A DNA stretch of 64,000 nucleotides, from NCBI RefSeq assembly GCF_029525575.1, contig NZ_JAPDIA010000001.1:62001-126000 (forward strand), in the 5' to 3' direction. How positions within the stretch are numbered: the stretch's first letter is position 1; each line of letters starts with the position of its first letter. This stretch comes from Cohnella rhizosphaerae. Its GTDB lineage: Bacteria; Bacillota; Bacilli; Paenibacillales; Paenibacillaceae. Shown here one piece after another: positions 58,471 to 64,000 of this stretch. Both the position numbers and the translations under genes were made by a program. Below the pieces are notes generated by a model. It saw only the letters and a list, made by a program, of their open reading frames with translations, had not been told where the DNA came from and did no database searches.

Positions 58471-58639
58471 ATCTAACGTTTCCGTATTCACGACGTCCCA
58501 CCGACTTAAGGCTCCCAACGGGAGCCGGCCGCGATGCGGTTAGTCGGTGCGGATGTGTCCGCTGATTCTGCTTCCCTGCCGATCGCTTCTTGCGGACCGA
58601 GGAGCCGTCAGGCTCCGATGCGTGAATATTATGTTAGAT
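58471..58639 (-). repeat. attC-like site 14 (most divergent)
   Basis: Cores ATCTAAC and GTTAGAT. The central stem is CACCGACT/AGTCGGTG where others have GAGGCT/AGCCTC, a complete compensated replacement. Arm 1 GGCTCC/GGGAGCC, arm 2 CCGC/GCGG, arm 3 TCCGC/GCGGA. Confidence 0.85.
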
Positions 58640-58663
58640 GATGTCACAGTCCCTCAGTCTTAC

Positions 58664-59264
58664 TTACAAATTTCGTTTTATCTTCTTGTATATTGTTCTT
58701 ATCATATTTTTAATTTTACTTGGTTTTACAACTCTTATATTTGTTACTTGTATATCACCTGTAATTTGAAAAAGTCCTTCCCTTTGATTACCTTCTAGAT
58801 AGCTTTCGAACAATTCAATTCCAGAGTCGTATTTGTCCTTATAATCTTTACATTCCGGATCTTTCAATCGCTTTTTTAATTCCTCTAGCACTGATTCAAC
58901 CTCGAACCGCTCAAGATGCATCATTCTACTTGAACAATATGTATCAAAGCTTGAAAATGCCCCGATTAAGAAGTCATTTAGGAATTTATCTTTCCCATAT
59001 CTAATAAGCTTCTCACCCAATTTATTAAAATCATATCCCACAGACCATGCTTGAACTGACCATTTTGCTTCTTCCAAAAATAAATCTCTAATGAGGTCTA
59101 CAGGAAAATATAATTGATCGTTTTCAATTACAAAATTAATAATATTCCTTCTAAATTGTTGGTTTGAATCAAAAAAACTCATTTGCATGTTTTCCGTTCC
59201 AATCAAAACTTATTTGATTTTGATCTTGAGCAGTATATCCTGTTGAAAATGATAATAGATCCAT
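58664..59264 (-). CDS. Hypothetical cassette protein (frameshifted)
   Basis: About 200 residues. ATG at 59264, eight bases after AAAGGG, starts MDLLSFSTGYTAQDQN; a +1 in the seven-A run at 59171-59177 separates this from FDSNQQFRRNIINFV, and the corrected protein continues to KKIKRNL at 58664. It includes FLEEAKWSVQAWSVGYDFN and DTYCSSRMMHLERFEVES. No known domain. Confidence 0.68.
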
Positions 59265-59289
59265 TGTTATCGCCCTTTACTGTGATTTC

Positions 59290-59456
59290 ATCTAACGTTT
59301 CCGTATTCACGAACCCGAGAGGCTTAAGGCGACGAAGTCGCCGGGTGGCTCCGCCACTTAGCCTCGCAGGGTTGTCCGCCCTGAATCCGCTTCCTCGAAA
59401 TGCCTCGGGCGGACCGAGCAGCCGCAAGGCTGCGATGCGTGAATACGGTGTTATGT
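59290..59456 (-). repeat. attC-like site 15
   Basis: Cores ATCTAAC and GTTATGT. Arm 1 GGCGAC/GTCGCC, arm 2 GTGGC/GCCAC, arm 3 TCCGCCC/GGGCGGA, arm 4 GCAGCC/GGCTGC, all compensated changes. The three-base spacer before the right core is GGT instead of ATT. Confidence 0.88.
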
Positions 59457-59846
59457 GATGCTCCCGACTTCCTCGGTATCGCTATCTAATCGCCTTAATT
59501 CGTCCTTAATATTCTGATATCTTTGTGCTCCAAGTATTAACTCACTATATAAGTACATGTATGTTCCAGGGTAACTATCAAATTTGTTTTGGTGGTATCT
59601 TAATAATAATTCAACATGTTCTTTATAGAACTGTAAACGATCCTTTGTTTTCTTTTCTTTAACTGCATTGAGGTAGTTCTGTAATTCGATAAGCTTCTGT
59701 TTTGTGTATCTCAATATATCTTGTATGTCTTCTTCTCTTAAAAAGTCATATGCTGTCGATCTTAATTTCCAGTGGTTTTCAAATATTTCTACTTGATCAT
59801 TCAATATATCAAATATGGGTTCAACTAATTTCAAGTCATAATTCAA
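59451..59846 (-). CDS. Hypothetical helical cassette protein (paralogue A)
   Basis: About 131 residues read, mostly helical (LKLVEPIFDILNDQVEIFEN; LIELQNYLNAVKEK; YLYSELILGAQRYQNIKDEL). It is clearly related to the gene at 62379. By that comparison the N-terminus extends upstream (RIYNYFKIRRL) towards site 16, although no ATG is visible. Its TAA stop is the TAA of the TAAC core of site 15, so the gene reaches into the site. Confidence 0.7.
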   Translation of the reverse strand: MNYDLKLVEPIFDILNDQVEIFENHWKLRSTAYDFLREEDIQDILRYTKQKLIELQNYLNAVKEKKTKDRLQFYKEHVELLLRYHQNKFDSYPGTYMYLYSELILGAQRYQNIKDELRRLDSDTEEVGSIT

Positions 59847-59934
59847 TCTTCGTATCTTAAAGTAGTTATAAATCCTTTTAAGGATGAAGCTTCACCTCGA
59901 TTTCATCGTTATTTTGAGCTCTTCGGGAGTTTTC

Positions 59935-60098
59935 ACATAACGTTCCCGTATTCACGACGCCGAGAGGCTTAAGGTAACGAAGTGACCGGGTCCGACAGGA
60001 CTTAGCCTCGCAGGTGTGTCCGCCTGATTCCGCTTCCCCGCATTCCATCTGGCGGATCGAGGAGCCGTAGGCTCCGAAGCGTGAATACATTGTTAGAA
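59935..60098 (-). repeat. attC-like site 16
   Basis: Cores ACATAAC and GTTAGAA. Arm 1 GGTAAC/GTGACC, arm 2 GTCC/GGAC, arm 4 GGAGCC/GGCTCC. Confidence 0.88.
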
Positions 60099-60383
60099 GA
60101 AGTCGTCGGCTTCCTGAGTTTCAATCAAGATCCCTTCTTGATCTTTATCTGGTTTGTTAGTTCCTTTACCTCTTTTCTCGTCTTAACAATGATGATTTCC
60201 TTTTGATCTTTATATAGCTTTAACTGTTCCATGACCCTTGTTCTACTTCTTTTCTTGTAGTTCCAAACCCATAAAATGAATTCCCAATCTAGTGCGTCAT
60301 CCCAGAAATTCTTTCCAAGGTAAATGGCGGCAGGCCCAAATGGGTAAAAAAAGAGAAAGCCGTACCTACCGAGGTGAGTCGAC

Positions 60384-61463
60384 ATGAAACGCAAAGAACG
60401 AAAGATTCTGTACCATTGGAAGCAAGGACAAAGCGTGGAATATCGATTGAAGTTCCGAGCCACACTCGTTTGGGAAGTGGTGCACGAACGGAAATCTATC
60501 GCTCAGGTGGCAAGGGAACAAGGCACCACAACGAAAACGGTGTCCAAATGGAACGTTCGATTTGAAGCGAGCGGCAGCAAAGGACTTCATGATCGGCCAC
60601 GTAGCGGAGCGCCTTCCACATTCTCCGTCGAACAGCGCTGCGAGGTCATCGCGCTAGCCTGTGATTCGCCACGCCACTACGGATCGTTGTATACACCGAC
60701 TTGGACGCTGGATCGGTTAACGGAAGTCGCGCGTGTGTACACGACGGGGCCGACGATGAGCCGTTCGAGCATCCATCTCACCTTGCAGCGCAATGATTTG
60801 AAGCCGCATGCCCATCAGATGTGGTTGCACAGCCGAGACCCCCAATTCCGAGAGAAAGTCCATGATGTGGTCTCGTTATACGTTCATCCGCCCGAGGACG
60901 CGGTTGTTATTTGTGTAGACGAGATGACCAGCATCCAAGCCTTGGAACGCAAGCACCCGACAAAGTCGGCGCATCCGGGTCGTGCCGCGCGTTATGAGCA
61001 GGAATATATTCGGCATGGCACTCGCGCTCTGTTGGCAGGGTTCGAGATTACGACGGGCCATGTCATCGCCCAGTGCCGTAAAACGCGCAAAGCTGTGGAT
61101 CTCATGGCCTTGATGGAAGAACTGGCAACCGTTTATCCGGATCAGCGCGTCATCATCATTTGGGACAACCTGAACATTCATTATGATGGAGCCACGAAAC
61201 GGTGGACGGACTTTAACCGGCGACATGGCGAACGGTTCGAATTTCACTATACGCCGCTTCATGCGTCCTGGGTGAATCAGATTGAAATCTTCTTCTCGAT
61301 CATTCATAAGCGTTGTCTGCGACATGGCGATTTCCGATCCGGTTCCGAGTTGGAGGCTGCGCTCCGTGCCTTCATTCGTTTATGGAATGAAGACATCGGT
61401 CATCCCTTTCATTGGACCTTCGGCGGGTATCCGATGCAGAGTCAACCCCAGGAGGCGAGCTAA
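60384..61463 (+). CDS. IS630-family transposase
   Basis: 359 residues. N-terminal helix-turn-helix (SIAQVAREQGTTTKTVSKW), then the DDE residues in VICVDEMTSIQ, IIWDNLNIHYD and HASWVNQIEIFFS, the last being the usual family signature. ATG at 60384 follows GAGGTGAG. Intact, so possibly active. Confidence 0.93.
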   Translation: MKRKERKILYHWKQGQSVEYRLKFRATLVWEVVHERKSIAQVAREQGTTTKTVSKWNVRFEASGSKGLHDRPRSGAPSTFSVEQRCEVIALACDSPRHYGSLYTPTWTLDRLTEVARVYTTGPTMSRSSIHLTLQRNDLKPHAHQMWLHSRDPQFREKVHDVVSLYVHPPEDAVVICVDEMTSIQALERKHPTKSAHPGRAARYEQEYIRHGTRALLAGFEITTGHVIAQCRKTRKAVDLMALMEELATVYPDQRVIIIWDNLNIHYDGATKRWTDFNRRHGERFEFHYTPLHASWVNQIEIFFSIIHKRCLRHGDFRSGSELEAALRAFIRLWNEDIGHPFHWTFGGYPMQSQPQEAS

Positions 61464-61465
61464 TC

Positions 61466-61768
61466 ATGGCGCAACTCAAGATGGATCGCGAGGCAGAACG
61501 CCTGTTGTTGGAAAGAGCACTTGAGCAGCGCGGGTTCGACCACCTTCACGTTCGTGTACACGGCACACATTTGATCCTCTATTTGCTCGATGAGGGAGAA
61601 CCTGTGAATCGTGCCCGTCTCACCAAAGTCACGGTTCAGTACTACACGCTCAGTATGGCCGACTACCGCGGCCATTGGAAAGCGACTCCCTATCGCGGCA
61701 CGTTAGATGAAATCGTGAAGCTTTTGACCGAACAATTCGGTTTTGCTCTGGCTCCTTGGCCTTCCTAA
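61466..61768 (+). CDS. Accessory protein of the IS630-family element
   Basis: 100 residues (MAQLKMDREAERLLLERALE; HLILYLLDEGEPVNRARLT), starting two bases after the transposase stop and inside the inverted ends. Most IS630 elements have one gene only, so this is a passenger or helper. The family is not one I can name. Confidence 0.65.
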   Translation: MAQLKMDREAERLLLERALEQRGFDHLHVRVHGTHLILYLLDEGEPVNRARLTKVTVQYYTLSMADYRGHWKATPYRGTLDEIVKLLTEQFGFALAPWPS

Positions 61769-62188
61769 ATAGGGAAGGAACTTTTGAAACGATGCACTAG
61801 TTTCTCGGGACATCCTTCATTTAGATCAGCTCTCGTTTTTCTATGATATTTAATTCTTCGTTTTATTATTCTGTATAGACATAACCATTTAGACAAATCT
61901 AAAAAAAATTACAGTGTCTGCTCGTTTTAGTCTTAAGTCCAAAGTTCTTGTATAATTCCCATCCATGATCCATTGGTCTCGGTTAGTAGTCCCTAACACA
62001 AACTTGTCCCAGTCCTCATTTGGAGTAGGAACCCAATTGGGCTTCCAATAGTACTTATCCAAATGAATGACAGGTAGTTGTAACTGTTCACTTAACCGCT
62101 GGGAAAGCGTAGACTTTCCTGATCCAGCAGATCCAATAACTAATATTCTTTGCATTTAAGTTCTCCTGTTCAGCACTTCGACGATTTC

Positions 62189-62356
62189 TTCTAACGTTAC
62201 CGTATTCACGACGCCGAGAGGCTTAAGGTCGCGCAGCGACCGGCTGCGCGTCAGCGCAGTTAGCCTCGCAGGTGTGTTCGCCTGATTCCGCCTCCTCGAA
62301 ATCCATCTGGCGGACCGAGGGGCCGCAGGCCCCGAAGCGTGAATACATTGTTATGT
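62189..62356 (-). repeat. attC-like site 17
   Basis: Cores TTCTAAC and GTTATGT. Arm 1 GGTCGC/GCGACC, arm 2 CTGCGC/GCGCAG, arm 4 GGGGCC/GGCCCC. Confidence 0.9.
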
Positions 62357-62378
62357 GATGCTCCCGCCCCCCTTCGAA

Positions 62379-62846
62379 TTACCCTCCAAGATTCTTTAAA
62401 TGATTTTTAATTTCTAAGTATCTTTGGGAACCAAGAATCAGCTCACTATAAAAAAAACATATACTGAAAGAAATGTTCTATTTCTTTTTTTGTCGTTTTG
62501 ATATCTCAGAAGAAGTTCCACGTAATCTCTGAAGAAAACCAATGAATGTTTTGAATTATTGTTGAGATTAATATGGTTCAAATAAGTTTGTAGTTCATTG
62601 AGTCTCTTGTGAGTAAATAAAATTGTCTTTTTTTATAGTATCATCGTTAATTTTTTCAATATCCCCTACCGATCTAGCTAATTGCCATGTGTCATCGAAG
62701 ATTTTACGATCTTCATTCAGTATTTCAAAAATGGGCTTTACTAATTTCAATTCACCTTTTAAGCGTTTTATTCTAAAATAATAAAGAAGATTTCTGATAA
62801 GAATGTCTCCCTTAATAGTATTCAATATGCTCTTCGGGAGTTTCAC
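62379..62846 (-). CDS. Hypothetical helical cassette protein (paralogue B, frameshifted)
   Basis: About 155 residues once three +1 errors are corrected (runs at 62628-62634, 62485-62491 and 62450-62457). It then reads LLYYFRIKRLKGELKLVKPI, RLNELQTYLNHINLNN, DYVELLLRYQ and YSELILGSQRYLEIKNHL, matching the gene at 59451 along its whole length. The start is uncertain: GTG at 62846 lies in the core of site 18, while AAGGGAG further in precedes an ATT codon. Function unknown. Confidence 0.68.
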
Positions 62847-63010
62847 ATAACGTTTCCGTATTCACGACGCCGAGAGGCTTAAGGACCGTAGGTCCGGCTG
62901 CGCCCCAGCGCAGTTAGCCTCGCAGGTGTGTCCGCCTGATTCCACTTCCCCGAATTCCATCTGGCGGACCGAGGGGCCACAGGCCCCGAAGCGTGAATAC
63001 ATTGTTATAT
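62845..63010 (-). repeat. attC-like site 18
   Basis: Cores ACATAAC and GTTATAT. Arm 1 GGACC/GGTCC, arm 4 GGGGCC/GGCCCC. Confidence 0.9.
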
Positions 63011-63155
63011 GAAGGATCGGTCTTCGAAGTGTTACTACCACTTGATTAATAGACCTCCCTCAATAGTTTTCCATGATCTTTTCCCTTGGCCAGTATTGAT
63101 CATTCTTTAAGTCTCAGGAAATTCTTCCATTCTTACCATAAGCAATTTAATTTCT

Positions 63156-63338
63156 TTATTTGTCATTGTTTTCATCTTCGTCTTTATTTAATTTTTTAAT
63201 TATGAGATCAAGTCTTTCAATCATTCTTTCATCATTTTTAATTTTTTGACTTAATTTATAATTCAGACTACTGAAACCAAAAATCAAAGTAACAAGACAT
63301 ACTAATGTTGAAAGTAAATAAAAATTTTCATTGGTCAA
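63156..63338 (-). CDS. Small single-span membrane protein (cassette gene)
   Basis: About 60 residues: one membrane helix (FYLLSTLVCLVTLIFGFSSL) followed by a charged helix (KIKNDERMIERLDLIIKKL). TTG at 63338 has GAAGGAG eight bases before; an ATG at 63356 is in frame but lacks a site. The stretch 63011-63155 has no gene I can support. Confidence 0.55.
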   Translation of the reverse strand: MTNENFYLLSTLVCLVTLIFGFSSLNYKLSQKIKNDERMIERLDLIIKKLNKDEDENNDK

Positions 63339-63387
63339 TTCTATTACTCCTTCCATGATGTCAATTCTAATGGATTACCGATCTTTC

Positions 63388-63556
63388 ATATAACGTTCCG
63401 TATTCACGACGCCGAGAGGCTTAAGGACCGAAGGTCCGGCTGCGCCCCAGCGCAGTTAGCCTCGCAGGTGTGTCCGCCTGATTCCGCTTCTCCGAAATCC
63501 ATCTGGCGGACCGAGGATCGGCGAAGACGATCCGAAGCGTGAATACATTGTTATAC
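63388..63556 (-). repeat. attC-like site 19
   Basis: Cores ATATAAC and GTTATAC. Arm 1 GGACC/GGTCC, arm 4 GATCG/CGATC as in site 8. Confidence 0.9.
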
Positions 63557-63590
63557 GATGTTAATGCCATCTTTGAAATACAATCAATAA

Positions 63591-64000
63591 TTATCGGCTT
63601 GTGAATTCTTTAATTTTCTTAAGCCTGCTGAGTTCAATTCTTCCTGTGACAGCTTGTAGTATGTCTTCCCCTTTCCAATAGTCATATTGCTTAATTTCGT
63701 GATATTCAAATATCCTTATCCAGCTCTGTTCTTTTGTTATTAAGAACGTTCCGTTAGCAAGTTTATTATCTTCTTCTTCAGAAAGGGTAAGGTAGTCATT
63801 GTTTAACACGATATGCCATGCCATAAAATCGGAAATAAGAACTTCATCTTTATTAAGTTCAGCTTCAATCAATACGCCTTGTTGTCCCTTTCCTAACCTG
63901 CCACCAATCATCAGATCAGGCCTCTTGGTCCAAAGCCATATAGGAAATTCTCCTTTATAGTAAATAAGCCGCTTCTTCATTTCATTCATCATCCATCTAT
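63591..64000 (-). CDS. DUF3841 protein (cassette gene, copy 2, cut by window end)
   Basis: C-terminal three quarters of a second DUF3841 gene, nearly identical to the one at 51978 (WMMNEMKKRLIYYKGEF, LMIGGRLGKGQQGV). The 35 bases between the site and the stop are also the same as in copy 1. The start lies beyond the right edge, so the array continues there. Confidence 0.85.
   Translation of the reverse strand, partial: RWMMNEMKKRLIYYKGEFPIWLWTKRPDLMIGGRLGKGQQGVLIEAELNKDEVLISDFMAWHIVLNNDYLTLSEEEDNKLANGTFLITKEQSWIRIFEYHEIKQYDYWKGEDILQAVTGRIELSRLKKIKEFTSR

Larger units (their letters stand above)
60292..61797 (+). mobile_element. IS630-family insertion sequence
   Basis: 1,506 bases flanked by a TA duplication (60290-60291 and 61798-61799) and imperfect inverted ends beginning GTGCGTCATCCC and GTGCATCGTTTC. 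Ends were fixed by rejoining the interrupted kinase gene. It carries two genes. Confidence 0.9.
60125..62155 (-). pseudogene. Adenylate-kinase-like (FlaR-type) gene split by an insertion sequence
   Basis: A P-loop kinase starts MQRILVIGSAGSGKSTLSQ at 62155, with LPVIHLDKYYWKPNW and DQWIMDGNYTRTLD, as in proteins called DNA topology modulation protein FlaR. A +1 in the eight-A run at 61901-61908 truncates the frame; corrected it continues DLSKWLCLYRIIKRRI to GCPEKL, where an IS630-family element has inserted at TA. The gene resumes at DWEFILWVWNYKKR and ends at 60125. The intact protein would be about 174 residues. Confidence 0.85.

Noticed and set aside
45371..63556. Regular repeats as a CRISPR array
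   Set aside because: Repeats are about 165 bases with gene-sized, coding spacers and internal hairpins, and no cas genes are present.
46768..63556. Short plus-strand frames through the repeats (reading VFTTPRGLR...)
   Set aside because: They recur only because the repeat recurs, have no ribosome site and end at variable points; the repeat is explained by its DNA structure.
46768..63556. Repeats as simple transcription terminators or a structured RNA family
   Set aside because: No T-runs follow, and complementarity between ends of different repeats across each gene is explained by cassette circularisation, not by RNA folding.

Overview
The window comes from a Gram-positive bacterium that most resembles the Paenibacillaceae (Paenibacillus or Cohnella type). 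This rests on gene content: YesM/YesN-type sensor and regulator pairs, LplB/LplC-type sugar permeases, lipoprotein solute-binding proteins, secreted multidomain glycoside hydrolases, and Bacillus-type ribosome binding sites with many TTG and GTG starts. No rRNA, tRNA or CRISPR array was seen.

From 1 to 24 kb the DNA is GC-rich and looks like ordinary chromosome with a strong carbohydrate theme. It holds AraC regulators, a PIG-L deacetylase next to a NagB-like isomerase, an esterase, an IS4-type element, a metallophosphatase, a large secreted GH13 amylase with starch-binding and FN3 modules, a TetR regulator divergent from a peroxiredoxin, a sugar-binding lipoprotein beside a two-component system, a rhamnosidase-like enzyme divergent from an AraC regulator, an ArsR/MFS pair and a glycosyltransferase. 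From 24 to 28 kb are smaller genes: hydrolase, phosphatase, NUDIX and DinB. At 28-32.3 kb a very large hybrid histidine kinase sits with a BTAD-type response regulator. From 32.6 to 44.2 kb a minus-strand locus encodes two permeases, a membrane AraC regulator, a binding lipoprotein and a huge secreted beta-helix protein with discoidin domains. Together these look like a system for sensing, cutting and importing a polysaccharide.

The remarkable part is 44.4-64 kb. The DNA turns AT-rich and consists of short, mostly minus-strand genes separated by 19 copies (plus one truncated copy) of a roughly 165-bp GC-rich structured repeat. Each repeat starts RYYYAAC-like and ends GTTRRRY-like, has perfect inner arms GTATTCACG/CGTGAATAC, and carries four hairpin arms whose stems change in a compensatory way. 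The last bases of the core at one end of each gene are the reverse complement of the core at its other end, as expected if each gene plus one repeat circularises as a cassette. This is the logic of integron attC sites, so I read the region as a large integron-like gene cassette array in a Gram-positive chromosome. No integrase lies in the window. From gene direction it would lie beyond the right edge, or the array lacks one.

Cassette products include a PP2C-like phosphatase, NUDIX and GNAT enzymes, a Doc toxin with its antitoxin, two DUF3841 copies, two copies of a coiled-coil protein in reverse orientation with their own promoter, small membrane proteins and many unknowns. Two cassettes are broken by insertion sequences (IS4 family with a 9-bp target duplication, IS630 family with a TA duplication).

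At least 24 genes carry a +1 base in a homopolymer of five or more bases, and removing it restores a good protein. This most likely reflects sequencing error. I report such genes as single frameshifted CDSs.
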